A DNA stretch of 30,977 nucleotides, taken from Bacteroidales bacterium UBA1216. GTDB taxonomy: Bacteria; Bacteroidota; Bacteroidia; Bacteroidales; Paludibacteraceae. Both the position numbers and the translations under genes were made by a program. The notes below the pieces were generated by a model that saw nothing but the letters and a program-made list of their open reading frames with translations, did no database searches and was not told where the DNA came from. Within the stretch, counting starts at the first letter, position 1. Each line of letters opens with the position of its first letter. The stretch is taken from NCBI GenBank assembly GCA_002309255.1, contig DBXI01000061.1, positions 1-30,977 of the forward strand, given 5' to 3'. Shown here one piece after another: positions 10,101 to 18,289 of this stretch.

Positions 10101-10971
10101 GAAGAACAACAAAGTGACAACCACCGGTGCCGGTGAGGTGGTGGTGAAAGCCACCGTGGAGGGCGTGACAGCCACATTGACGCTCATCGTGCTGGAGGGA
10201 GAGAAGATTGACAGCATCATCGTCACGCCCGACGAGGTAACCCTGCCTGTGGGGGATAGACAGGTGTTTGCCGTCAGTCCGATCAATCAGTTCGGCTATG
10301 AGGTGGAGACCTGCTACTACGTGTTCCGTCCAACGTATGTGTGCGACACGACGTTGAGCTTTGAGTGTCACGGCATGAATGTGGAGGCAGTGGCACATGT
10401 GCTGCCGTACTCGTCCGTCAACCTGGCTACAAGCAAACCCGCCACTTGCTCGGGTTCGGAAAACGACGGCACGAAAGCCGACAAGGCGTTTGACGGCGAT
10501 GTGACCACCCGCTGGTCGAGCCGTCATCAGGATAACGAATGGATAGAGGTGGATTTGGGTGCCTGCTATCTGCTGGACTCGCTGCGCCTGATCTGGGAAG
10601 CTGCCTACGCAACCTCGTACGAGGTGCTGCTGAGCGATGATCAGGTGGATTATGAGACCGCCTATTTGAAGACCGATGCCACAGGCGGCACGCAAGTCAT
10701 CTGTCTGCCGGAAGGAAGCAAAGGACAGTACATCCGCCTGCTGTGCAAGACGCGTAACACCGGCTATGGCTCGTCGCTCTGGGAGTTTGAGGTGTATGGC
10801 TCGGGCAGATGCGAACCACTGCCCGACGAAGAAGAACCGACGGATGTCATTCAACAGTCAGCAGTATGCACTCAGCAGTCAGATGTAAGAAAGGTGCTGC
10901 GAGAGGGTAAGATATTTATCCTAAGAGACGGAAAAATGTACTCGATCATGGGGCAAAAAGTCGGTTTTTGA
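7174..10971 (+). CDS. Secreted GH81 endo-beta-1,3-glucanase with two F5/8C modules
   Basis: 1265 aa that should hydrolyse internal beta-1,3-glucosidic bonds outside the cell. A signal peptide (MKTFQKIVILLMAAVFSLPLVGQ) precedes a GH81 catalytic region, roughly residues 30-720. Family hallmarks are NDHHFHYGYF, with the candidate catalytic acid D426, and GQESTSEA, with E516 and E520 as the conserved glutamates; RTLDPYCGHSFAGG lies between them. F5/8C (CBM32-like) domains lie at about 788-920 and 1083-1211, separated by Big2-like sequence (about 927-1080). The protein ends in a tail (ILRDGKMYSIMGQKV) like those of four other proteins here and lacks a lipobox, which suggests T9SS-like export. Between the two catalytic motifs, residues about 470-486 are encoded by a degenerate repeat that looks inserted. 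It lies 57 bases downstream of the giant protein and is probably co-transcribed with it. Confidence 0.93.
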   Translation: MKTFQKIVILLMAAVFSLPLVGQQAVRLGGGSYASFAPLSASRTDERGGSQAYQMEHRRLYLPDSLLQRLGSPDGTKPGTLALPTNDWWTHALVNTWTGKIWGYPYWVEATEQGVEIGYPDHWEPTGCEVKWDTPLALSFTNSESGKRAAFKEALVDSWSDFMMSFIMQDGKSWVRVTCMHGSPLIWLETKGITIAVTNPDEAKYAVFSREDQVTIALLADFMSAANIERYAWDIPRKTRVDYDYDAAKAQLTTTFRIWTDQGKIDVLMGFLPHQYNSESNCMEGLGGNTYMTPRGQMRVTTGNDFYFTYQVHGFLPFFPQPIEWAEGFSKTRMQALNADYAARGTFGGDTYWGGKGLTQMMHYMTFALQMGDTATFRLAKERLKENLIDWYTYTPGEERRYFVHYPRWGALVGFDCSYDSDTFNDHHFHYGYFVYASAVLCMLDQDFREHYGQMAREVARDYANWERETAGAERTKTATLKEQRLLEPWFRTLDPYCGHSFAGGLGNGGNGNGQESTSEAIQGWGGVWMLGAALGDQEMLEAGIFGYTLETRAAAEYWFDRGRRNIDYTKYQHPYCCNLTMQGVGWWTWFSGDPVWMHSIQWLPISPILTNFFCEDIDFTRCDYTEMYQHKEVGNYEAATGGLGDESGLGNVCLSYLSLFEPDSAARVWDRMDKMGKALAKNPDTGGITYWLTHSHKGLGEKRYDILCDHPLACAYTDSKGVTTYAVYNAGMTELTVHFFGAAEKTLTVQPGLTLTDGTRKQETATIADDLTPQPKDELAWDLPYPNLALGKPATASSEENVGTLVANINDGDPTTRWGSAHLDNEYVTIDLGETCYIDHLILRWEAAYASKYSIGLSDDGQVWQSVTLSASGGVEKVALAKKMLAQDLTPRGRYLRLTGIERATQYGTSLYEIEAYGRPLQGDASNVFAVALAAKDTVLTEGESTTLSATAYNVQGAAINASPTYALVSGAATLKNNKVTTTGAGEVVVKATVEGVTATLTLIVLEGEKIDSIIVTPDEVTLPVGDRQVFAVSPINQFGYEVETCYYVFRPTYVCDTTLSFECHGMNVEAVAHVLPYSSVNLATSKPATCSGSENDGTKADKAFDGDVTTRWSSRHQDNEWIEVDLGACYLLDSLRLIWEAAYATSYEVLLSDDQVDYETAYLKTDATGGTQVICLPEGSKGQYIRLLCKTRNTGYGSSLWEFEVYGSGRCEPLPDEEEPTDVIQQSAVCTQQSDVRKVLREGKIFILRDGKMYSIMGQKVGF
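8581..8627 (+). repeat. Two degenerate 23-24 base direct repeats inside GH81
   Basis: Copies at 8581-8604 and 8605-8627 share the pattern ACCGCT, a short variable part, then GCTGAAAGARCAAAG. They encode the charged peptide TAGAERTKTATLKEQR in a spot where GH81 enzymes usually run straight from the DYAN helix to the R-x-x-DPYxGHS motif. Bases 8593-8627 align over 35 positions (27 identical by my count) with 24125-24159 in the phosphorylase gene. Confidence 0.75.
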
Positions 10972-11019
10972 GAAAAAAGTGAAAAAACAGTATAAAAACA
11001 AATTAAAAGAGTATATATT

Positions 11020-11051
11020 CTTGCAAAAGTATGAAAATTTTTGTAATTTTG
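11020..11051 (+). promoter_or_regulatory. Bacteroidota promoter for the SusC operon
   Basis: CTTG at 11020-11023 and TAATTTTG at 11044-11051, spaced by 20 bases, fit the -33/-7 consensus (the -33 box is TTG with C in the first position). It lies in a strongly A/T-rich gap after the GH81 gene. The predicted start just after 11051 leaves a leader of about 30 bases before the SusC ATG at 11089, and it places an upstream in-frame ATG (11053) at or before the transcript start. Confidence 0.72.
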
Positions 11052-11088
11052 TATGGAATCTAATACTTACACACAAAACACATTTTAC

Positions 11089-14000
11089 ATGAAAAAACTA
11101 CTCTTGTTATGTGCAATGGTATTTGCCGCGGCAATGGTGCATGCCGACGTTATCACCGGTGTGGTGATGGCGGAGGGTGAGCCTGATCCCGTTATTGGCG
11201 CAAATATCATGGTGAAAGGTACAACGTTAGGTACGATCACGGACTTTGACGGCAACTTTGAGATCAGTGCCAATGCCGGTGATGTGCTTGTTGTTTCGTA
11301 CATGGGTTACAAATCGCAGGAGGTGAAGGCCTCCGCCGCACCTATGCGCATCACGCTGCAGCCCGACAACGTGATGCTTGACGAGGTCGTAGCCGTAGGT
11401 TACGGTACAATGAAGAAATCCGACCTGACGGGTTCAGTAGCATCGGTTAGTGCCGACCAACTTACCAAAGCTCCTGTGGCAGGTCTTGACCAAGCGTTGC
11501 AAGGACGTGCCGCAGGTGTGACAGTAACCAGTAACTCCGGTCAGCCCGGTGAAGGTGCCACTATCCGTATCCGTGGTATCGGTTCCGCTCTTGGCGGCAA
11601 TGATCCGCTGTATGTAGTGGATGGTGTGATTACAGGTGATATCAAATGGCTGTCGCCTACCGATATCAAATCAATGGAGATCCTGAAGGATGCATCTGCA
11701 GCCGCTATCTACGGTAGCCGTGGCGCAAACGGTGTCATCCTTATCACCACCAAATCCGGTGGCGAGGGCAAGGTGAACATCTCGTTCGATGCATATTGGG
11801 GATTCCAGAACCGATGGAAAAAGATGGATGTGCTTAAATCTAAAGATTTCGCTGATACAGAGTTGCGCATAGGCGCTATGCGTGATGGCGCGTCAGAGAT
11901 AGCATATTATCTATCCAACGGGTTCCGGTCGTGGCTGAATTTATATAAACTGGGTAACGCCAACGTTACAAAGATTTCAGAATACTATCCTATCAATTTT
12001 GCTTACGAGGATCAGGAAACCGACTGGCAAGATGAAACGTTCCGCTCGAATGCATTCATGCACAACTATAATTTATCCTTTGATGGCGGAAGCGACAAAG
12101 GTCACTATGCTTTATCCGCATCGTATTTCGGACAGGAGGGTACTATTGTAGGCAGTAACTACAACCGCTTCACGCTTCGCCTGAACACCGATTATAAGAT
12201 TCGCGATTGGCTGAAGATAGGTGAACACTTCTCGCTTGTTTCCTATTACGGACGCAATGCGATGAACAATAGTTCATCCGCCGGCGCTTCGATGATCACG
12301 GCTGCTCTGGCTATGGCACCGTGGGATCCCGTATATTATCCTAAAGGTTCCGTCAATAAGGATGGTAAGGATATCTCAGGGTATTATTCTGCAGGCTCGA
12401 ACTTTAAGAATGTGACTAATCCCTATCAAATGGCGTTCAACAGTGAGCCGATGAACCGCACGGAACGTGCCATTGGTGACGTGTTCTTTGACATCACTCC
12501 GGTGAAAGGGTTGACCATTCATGCGGCCATCTCGGCAGATTATGGTGTGGTACGTAACCGTACGTTCACATATCCCAATATATATACCAGCTACAATGCT
12601 TCCGACTTGAACTATCTGTCTTCAAGCATGGAGCGTTCGCTCAATTTGTTGGAGGAAGCTACAGCGACTTATGCACGTGAGTTTGGTAAGCATAATTTCA
12701 GCGTGATGCTCGGTCAGACCTGGTCAGAATACAATAGTTATAGTATTGGTGGCTCTGGTGCGAACATATTAAACCCGATTCCGAGTAACTGGTATCTGAG
12801 TAATGTGACGGAGAAACAGACTTACGCTTCTGATGGTGTTGCCCGTACGCGTCGTTTGTCCTTCTTAGGGCGTGCGTTCTATAGCTACGACAGCCGTTAC
12901 ATGGTTACGATCAATTTCCGTGCTGATGCTTCCAGTAAGTTCACCAAGAACCCTTGGGGCTTCTTCCCCTCAATGGCATTAGCTTGGCGTTTGAGCGAAG
13001 AGCCGTTCATGCGCAATCTTGATCTGAACTGGTTGGATAACATCAAACTGCGTGCAGGCTTTGGGCAGGTGGGTAACGATGGTATCGGTACAGCTGCATT
13101 CCAATATACCATGTTCTCGGCAGAGAACGTGTTTGTCAGCTATCCATTCGGTGCAGATCAGGATGCAGGAAATGCTACCAACGGTGCAGCCGTGTTGCGT
13201 CTGGTGGACGAGGGTGGCAAATGGGAAACCAACGAGCAGTGGGATGCTGGTATTGATTTCAGTTTCTGGAACGGAAAACTTGCCGGAACAATCGATTACT
13301 TCCGTCGTGAAACCAAAGATGCGCTTTTGTATGTGAATGCGCCTGCTCAGGTAGGTAACATGCATGCGCCGGTACGCAACGTAGGTAACATTCTTAATGA
13401 AGGTGTAGAAGTGTCTCTCAGCCATGACAACACAGTTGGCAAGGTGCACTACAATATTGGCGGTAACGTCAGCTTCCTGCATAACGAACTGACCAAACTG
13501 AACGGTGGCTCGCCACTATGGGGTGACCGTACTAAGACTGATGAGGGCTATGCGCTTAACTCGTTCTGGGGATACACCTATGAAGGAGTCTATCAGTCGG
13601 ACGAGGAAGCTCTTGCGCAGTTATATTCATTCACCAAAGATGAAATACTTGTTCATGCAGGTGATGCCAGATACAAAGATGTAAATGGTGATGGCAAGTT
13701 GGATGAGGATGATAAATCGGTCATTGGTAATCCCTTCCCGAAACTGACATACGGACTTAACTTCGGTGTCGATTTCTACGGTGTAGATATCCAATTGTTC
13801 TTCCAAGGTGTAGCGGGTAACAAAATATATAACGTTCAGCGTCAGTTCTTAGAGGGCGACGGTAACAGCTATGCGCTGGCATCATATATGAAGGACAATG
13901 TGTGGATCGGTTATACGGATGCCGTTCGTAGTTCCATGCTGAGCAAAGGTATTGACTACTATGAATTAGAGAACCGCAACGGTACAATCCCTAATCCGCT

Positions 14001-14268
14001 TGGCTCGCCGACCAATATTGAAAACTCTACTCGTTTTATTGAGGACGGTAGTTACCTGCGTCTGAAGAACTTGCAGATAGGTTACACCCTGCCTGCGGAG
14101 ATCACGAAGAAATTCCACTGCTCGCGCTTGCGTTTCTATGCAACAGCAAGCAACCTTCTCACCATCACAGGCTACAAAGGATATGACCCTGAGGTAGGCA
14201 GTGGAGTGGATTACGGCAATTATCCGCAAAGCCGTACGTTTACGTTTGGCCTGAATGCGACATTCTAA
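11089..14268 (+). CDS. SusC-like TonB-dependent outer-membrane glucan transporter
   Basis: 1059 aa that imports oligosaccharides across the outer membrane using TonB energy, paired with the following SusD. The ATG at 11089 gives a good signal peptide (MKKLLLLCAMVFAAAMVHA); an in-frame ATG 36 bases upstream overlaps the promoter. After the signal comes a carboxypeptidase-regulatory-like beta-sandwich (about 21-95: GVVMAEGEPDPVIGANIMVKG), then the TonB-box/plug motif LDEVVAVGYGTMKKSDLTGS, the plug (IRIRGIGS, NDPLYVVDGV, IYGSRGANGVILITTKSG), and a long beta-barrel ending in RTFTFGLNATF with a C-terminal phenylalanine. Length and domain order are those of the SusC/RagA family. It starts the second transcription unit. 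Substrate preference for beta-1,3-glucan is inferred from the neighbours. Confidence 0.96.
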   Translation: MKKLLLLCAMVFAAAMVHADVITGVVMAEGEPDPVIGANIMVKGTTLGTITDFDGNFEISANAGDVLVVSYMGYKSQEVKASAAPMRITLQPDNVMLDEVVAVGYGTMKKSDLTGSVASVSADQLTKAPVAGLDQALQGRAAGVTVTSNSGQPGEGATIRIRGIGSALGGNDPLYVVDGVITGDIKWLSPTDIKSMEILKDASAAAIYGSRGANGVILITTKSGGEGKVNISFDAYWGFQNRWKKMDVLKSKDFADTELRIGAMRDGASEIAYYLSNGFRSWLNLYKLGNANVTKISEYYPINFAYEDQETDWQDETFRSNAFMHNYNLSFDGGSDKGHYALSASYFGQEGTIVGSNYNRFTLRLNTDYKIRDWLKIGEHFSLVSYYGRNAMNNSSSAGASMITAALAMAPWDPVYYPKGSVNKDGKDISGYYSAGSNFKNVTNPYQMAFNSEPMNRTERAIGDVFFDITPVKGLTIHAAISADYGVVRNRTFTYPNIYTSYNASDLNYLSSSMERSLNLLEEATATYAREFGKHNFSVMLGQTWSEYNSYSIGGSGANILNPIPSNWYLSNVTEKQTYASDGVARTRRLSFLGRAFYSYDSRYMVTINFRADASSKFTKNPWGFFPSMALAWRLSEEPFMRNLDLNWLDNIKLRAGFGQVGNDGIGTAAFQYTMFSAENVFVSYPFGADQDAGNATNGAAVLRLVDEGGKWETNEQWDAGIDFSFWNGKLAGTIDYFRRETKDALLYVNAPAQVGNMHAPVRNVGNILNEGVEVSLSHDNTVGKVHYNIGGNVSFLHNELTKLNGGSPLWGDRTKTDEGYALNSFWGYTYEGVYQSDEEALAQLYSFTKDEILVHAGDARYKDVNGDGKLDEDDKSVIGNPFPKLTYGLNFGVDFYGVDIQLFFQGVAGNKIYNVQRQFLEGDGNSYALASYMKDNVWIGYTDAVRSSMLSKGIDYYELENRNGTIPNPLGSPTNIENSTRFIEDGSYLRLKNLQIGYTLPAEITKKFHCSRLRFYATASNLLTITGYKGYDPEVGSGVDYGNYPQSRTFTFGLNATF

Positions 14269-14284
14269 TTGAAAGGGTACGATT

Positions 14285-15907
14285 ATGAAAAAGAATATAG
14301 TTAAAATATTGTCCTTTGTCCTTGTTCCTTGCTCCTTGCTCATGAGCAGTTGCAAAGACTATTTGACAGAGATTGAGCCGGGCACAACATTGCTTGAGGA
14401 CTTTTATACCTCAACCGATGCTGCTGTTCAAAATGTTACCGGATGCTATACGCCTCTGATGTGGGAGTATAACAAAACCTATCTGAGTGAGTGGTTTATC
14501 GGTGACATCGCAAGTGATGATGCCATCAAGGGTGGTGGTAGCACTACCGATATGTCCGATGCTTACGATATAGAGAACTGGCGTACGACTGACCAAAATA
14601 CCTTGTTGCTGGATTTCTATCGCGCACAATATCAAGGCATTGGCCGTTGTAATATGGCATTGGAGCAAATCGCAAAGATGGAAATAGGTATCGATGATAA
14701 TTTCACAGTGAAAATGAAGAATCGCTTATTAGGCGAAGCTTATTTCCTGCGTGCATATTATTATTTCCGTCTCGTGCGAATATATGCCGGTGTGCCAATG
14801 CCGTTGCAAGTATTGCGCTCATCCGACCAATGGGGGATGCCGCGCTCTTCGGTTGACGAAGTATATACGCAGATCCTGGCTGATCTTGAACTCGCCAACA
14901 AGTACTTGTGGAAAAAGAGCGAGTATGCTGCAGCCGATCTTGGTCGAGCTACCAAAGGTGCTGCACAAGCCATGTTGATGAAAACCAATCTGTACATGTC
15001 TTCGCCCTACTGGCAGAAGTACGGTATTACCAAGACTCCTGCTGCTTGCTTTGCTGATGCCATGGCGTGGGGTGACTCAATCATCACCTGTGGTGAATAT
15101 GACCTTTGCCCCGTTTATGAGGACAACTTTTCCATTGCCGGCGAGAACGGTATAGAGTCAGTCTTCGAGATCCAATACGCTGAAGTAGCGTGGGGCGATT
15201 ATGGAGAGGGCTTCGGTTATACGGCCGGCTCGTTTACTCAGATTCTCACACGTTCACGTAACTCGGCTATTGGTGGCGGCTGGGGATTCAATCACCCGAC
15301 TCAGAACCTGTACAACGAGTTTGAAACCGGTGACCCACGTCGCGAAGTAGCGATATTGATACCGTCAACCGACATCAATCCGGAGTATCAGCCGCAATCT
15401 GACGAAACCTATCTTGGCAACAACATGCTCAATAACAAATACGGCATGTATCGCGATCCTGCAGAAGTAGGTGGCGGTTTCGGCAAGTGGAGCCTGCATG
15501 CCAGCCGCGGACCACTCAACAACCGTCAGATCCGTTATGCGGACGTATTGCTCATGTATGCTGAGGCGTGCCTTGGCGCAGGCAAAACAGGCTTGGCTAA
15601 AGAATATATCAACAAAGTACGTGCACGCGTAGGCTTAGGTGAAGTAGAGGCTACCGATGCAACCTTGCGCCATGAACGTCGTTGCGAGTTGGCGATGGAA
15701 GGTCACCGTTGGTTTGACCTCGTACGTTGGCAGGGTGTGGATGGCAATGGCCTGAAAGCCCACATGGATGCCTATAAACTGACCGAAACAGCGGATGCTC
15801 AGCACCATATACAGGAGTTCGTGGCAGGTAAACACGAAATCTTCCCGATTCCGCAGGAAGAGCGTCAGCTCAACCCGACATCCATGGATCAAAACCCGGG
15901 CTATTAA
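14285..15907 (+). CDS. SusD-like surface glycan-binding lipoprotein
   Basis: 540 aa, the lid and binding partner of SusC on the cell surface. The lipoprotein signal ends in SSC with the lipidated cysteine at residue 23, followed by KDYL, an acidic context consistent with surface export of Bacteroidota lipoproteins. Family motifs include LGEAYFLRAYYYFRLVRIYAG, the TPR-like helices around it, and the C-terminal RRCELAMEGHRWFDLVRW and IPQEERQLNPTSMDQNPGY. It begins 16 bases after the SusC stop, the usual tight pairing. The signal-peptide core is encoded by four adjacent heptanucleotides (TCCTTGT-like, 14312-14339), an odd origin for this stretch. Ligand identity is inferred from the adjacent glucanases. 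Confidence 0.96.
   Translation: MKKNIVKILSFVLVPCSLLMSSCKDYLTEIEPGTTLLEDFYTSTDAAVQNVTGCYTPLMWEYNKTYLSEWFIGDIASDDAIKGGGSTTDMSDAYDIENWRTTDQNTLLLDFYRAQYQGIGRCNMALEQIAKMEIGIDDNFTVKMKNRLLGEAYFLRAYYYFRLVRIYAGVPMPLQVLRSSDQWGMPRSSVDEVYTQILADLELANKYLWKKSEYAAADLGRATKGAAQAMLMKTNLYMSSPYWQKYGITKTPAACFADAMAWGDSIITCGEYDLCPVYEDNFSIAGENGIESVFEIQYAEVAWGDYGEGFGYTAGSFTQILTRSRNSAIGGGWGFNHPTQNLYNEFETGDPRREVAILIPSTDINPEYQPQSDETYLGNNMLNNKYGMYRDPAEVGGGFGKWSLHASRGPLNNRQIRYADVLLMYAEACLGAGKTGLAKEYINKVRARVGLGEVEATDATLRHERRCELAMEGHRWFDLVRWQGVDGNGLKAHMDAYKLTETADAQHHIQEFVAGKHEIFPIPQEERQLNPTSMDQNPGY
14312..14339 (+). repeat. Four TCCTTGN heptamers within the SusD signal-peptide code
   Basis: Units are TCCTTTG, TCCTTGT, TCCTTGC and TCCTTGC, exactly seven bases each and back to back. 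Because seven is not a multiple of three, each unit is read in a different frame, yet the product (SFVLVPCSLL) is hydrophobic enough for a lipoprotein signal. Confidence 0.85.
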
Positions 15908-15964
15908 TCCGACAAACCAAATGTTTGTAAACCAAAATAATTAACAATCAAAATCTAACAATTT

Positions 15965-16942
15965 ATGAAAGCAAACAAATTTTTTGCATTTGCAATGGCA
16001 ACGCTTGCTATGGTTGCATGTCAATCCAAGCCAACAGAGGTAGAAGTTGAAAGCGTTGAACTTGACCAGAAGACTCTGACTATTGAGGCTAATCAGGAAG
16101 CTACATTGGTAGCAACAGTTAATCCTGCAGGCGCAGCTACTGTTGAGTGGACCGTTGATGATGACGCTGTAGCTACAGTTACTCCGGCTAACGACGGTAA
16201 GTCAGCTAAGGTCACAGGTGTAGCCGAAGGCCAAACTATCGTTACAGCTACCGCTGGCAGGAAGAGCGCTCGCTGCATCGTCAAAGTAGGTGCCGCTGCC
16301 CCGGAGAATCCGTTTGAGGCACTTCTGCAAGGCAAGAACTACTATGTGTTCAACCTCGGTGAGACTGCTTTTGAAGCTATCAAGGCTAATGTAAAAGAAG
16401 ATCTTCGTATCAATGGTGAGTATGTAGGAAGCGAAATCCCGCAAGAGACTACATGCGTACTCGAAATCTGGGGTAACACCTTTGGAGGTGGTGCCGGTGG
16501 CGGTTTGAACTGCTTCGGTCACTCCGGCGAGAATGACGGTTATATCAGCCTCGTATCGCAAACAGGCGAAGGCTGGGGTCTCGGTTGCGGCGGCCTGCGC
16601 GTATGCCATCGTACGGTTGATTTTACCGCTATCACAGGTGATTATACGCTGGCTATCGTTTACAAGACGCCGGCAAACAACGCCAACACAACGGCTAAAT
16701 TCACCCTGTATAGCACAAATGCTACCGGTGCCGAAATTGCTAAAGAGGTTTCCGGAAACACCAATGGTGAGTGGAAACTGTTAGAATACAAAATGTCGGA
16801 GTTCTTCAATGCAGGTCTTGATTGGACGGAAGTTTATTCCGAAGAGGCATTCCCGGGCAAGGCATTCTATTCTCTCGGCTTGTTGATCAATGGTATCGGC
16901 AACGGTCTGGATATTGATGCTGTCTTCGTTTACGAGAAGTAA
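15965..16942 (+). CDS. SusE-position surface glycan-binding lipoprotein (SGBP) with Big2 domain
   Basis: 325 aa. A lipoprotein signal ends in VAC (Cys19) and is followed by an acidic stretch. Residues about 28-113 form a bacterial Ig-like (Big2) domain with the pattern VELDQKTLTIEANQEATLVATVNP, WTVDDDAVATV and GQTIVTATAG. The remaining 210 or so residues hold a beta-rich, glycine-rich domain (NTFGGGAGGGLNCFG; WGLGCGGLRVCH) ending in IDAVFVYEK. I do not recognise a named CBM family. No catalytic motif is visible. Its position right after SusD is that of SusE-type or SGBP proteins, which in other PULs bind the target glycan and use Ig-like domains as spacers from the membrane. Glucan binding is therefore an inference from context. 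Confidence 0.85.
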   Translation: MKANKFFAFAMATLAMVACQSKPTEVEVESVELDQKTLTIEANQEATLVATVNPAGAATVEWTVDDDAVATVTPANDGKSAKVTGVAEGQTIVTATAGRKSARCIVKVGAAAPENPFEALLQGKNYYVFNLGETAFEAIKANVKEDLRINGEYVGSEIPQETTCVLEIWGNTFGGGAGGGLNCFGHSGENDGYISLVSQTGEGWGLGCGGLRVCHRTVDFTAITGDYTLAIVYKTPANNANTTAKFTLYSTNATGAEIAKEVSGNTNGEWKLLEYKMSEFFNAGLDWTEVYSEEAFPGKAFYSLGLLINGIGNGLDIDAVFVYEK

Positions 16943-16959
16943 TCCAACTAATCATGCAG

Positions 16960-16981
16960 GCAGGGGTCTGATAGCCCCTGC
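16960..16981 (+). terminator. Hairpin between SGBP and GH16 genes, possible attenuator or mRNA-processing element
   Basis: GCAGGGG (16960-16966) pairs perfectly with CCCCTGC (16975-16981) around an 8-base loop. It is followed by TTAGCACTAATTAAATT, not a clean T run, so partial termination or 3'-end protection of the susCD-SGBP message is more likely than full termination. It lies in the 65-base gap before the first GH16 gene. Confidence 0.5.
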
Positions 16982-17007
16982 TTAGCACTAATTAAATTCA
17001 GTAGTAT

Positions 17008-18288
17008 ATGAAAAAAATAGTTTTGTTGTTGTCGGCAGCTGTCCTGTTTGTGGCATGCACCACAACAAATGTAACGCTGCTCAAATTGTCTGCTTCATCG
17101 CTGCAGATGAAAGTGGGTGAGATGGAAATCCTGGATGTCGAACCCAATGAGGCCGGCATTGAATGGACGTCATCGGATAACAATGTGGTAACTGTTGAAA
17201 AAGGTATTGTTACGGCTGTTGGAGTCGGATTCTCAACAGTGCGTGCTTTTTTAGGCAAGGATTATGCGGAGTGTCAGGTCTATGTTACCGGTGCGAATGG
17301 TGAATCACTCTCGCTAACCCCGGCTATTGTGCCGCTAAAGAAAGGTGAAACGTACCAATATACGTACACTTCTACCTACGACGTTCCTCTTACGTGGGAG
17401 TCGTCCGACACTGAGGTAGCTACCGTGTCTGACAAAGGTGTGGTAACAGCACTCAAAGGTGGTAATACAATTATTACGCTCAGCAACGGATTGGAGTCTG
17501 TCTCTTCGCGAGTGGCAGTGGAGCGTACGTGGGGTGAATATAGCCTGGTCTGGAGCGATGAGTTTGACGGAACGACATTAAATGCTGATAACTGGTCCGT
17601 TGAAGTGAATGGAAACGGTGGCGGTAATCAGGAGAAACAATACTATACGGATCGTCAGGAAAACTTGCGTATTGAGGATGGTTGCCTGATTATAGAGGCA
17701 CGTAAGGAGGATTATAACAATCGTGAATACACTTCCGCGCGCATTAATTCGCGTGAGAAACGCTATTTCAAATATGGCAAAATTGAAGCGCGTATGATGT
17801 TCCCTAAAGGTGGTGGCACCTGGCCTGCTTTCTGGATGATGGGCAATGACTATAAGAAAGTCGGCTGGCCAAAGTGCGGAGAGATTGATATAATTGAACA
17901 TGTAGGCAATCAGCCTCGCATGGCGTCGTTTGCACTTCACACACCGGATAAAAACGGCACGAAGGGCAATAACTGGTCGTCGCGTTCGTATCTGGATAAT
18001 CTAGAAGAAGAATACCACGTGTATGGTATCGAATGGCTGGAAGATGACTTTAATGGCCTTGATCGCATTTACTTCACCATCGACGGCGAGCAACTGGCAA
18101 TGGCACAGGAGAATGCCGAACATGTGGATGAAAATGCCTATTGGCCGTTTAACAAGGAGCATTTTATTATCCTCAATCTCGCTATTGGCGGAACAATGGG
18201 AGGTAATGTGGATGATGCTATCTTTGATAATCCTGTCCTGATGAAAGTGGATTGGGTGCGTGTGTACCAACGTCAGGAAATAGAGTAG
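17008..18288 (+). CDS. GH16 endo-beta-1,3-glucanase lipoprotein with two Big2 domains
   Basis: 426 aa. The lipoprotein signal MKKIVLLLSAAVLFVAC (Cys17) is followed by two Ig-like Big2 domains (about 24-98 and 99-173, each with a TWESSD or EWTSSDN core), then a GH16 domain (about 176-424). The active-site motif CGEIDIIE gives nucleophile E292, assisting D294 and acid/base E297. NGNGGGNQEKQYY and GGGTWPAFWMMGND are typical of the laminarinase-like GH16_3 subfamily. The Big2 pair probably lifts the enzyme off the outer membrane, as in the SGBP just upstream. Its stop is one base from the GH128 start, so the two are translationally close. Activity on beta-1,3 or mixed-linkage glucan is inferred from the subfamily. 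Confidence 0.94.
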   Translation: MKKIVLLLSAAVLFVACTTTNVTLLKLSASSLQMKVGEMEILDVEPNEAGIEWTSSDNNVVTVEKGIVTAVGVGFSTVRAFLGKDYAECQVYVTGANGESLSLTPAIVPLKKGETYQYTYTSTYDVPLTWESSDTEVATVSDKGVVTALKGGNTIITLSNGLESVSSRVAVERTWGEYSLVWSDEFDGTTLNADNWSVEVNGNGGGNQEKQYYTDRQENLRIEDGCLIIEARKEDYNNREYTSARINSREKRYFKYGKIEARMMFPKGGGTWPAFWMMGNDYKKVGWPKCGEIDIIEHVGNQPRMASFALHTPDKNGTKGNNWSSRSYLDNLEEEYHVYGIEWLEDDFNGLDRIYFTIDGEQLAMAQENAEHVDENAYWPFNKEHFIILNLAIGGTMGGNVDDAIFDNPVLMKVDWVRVYQRQEIE

Positions 18289-18289
18289 T

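Noticed and set aside
11053..11088. Upstream in-frame start for SusC at 11053
   Set aside because: Only two bases after the -7 element, so at or before the transcript start; MKKLLLLC at 11089 is a standard signal-peptide start.
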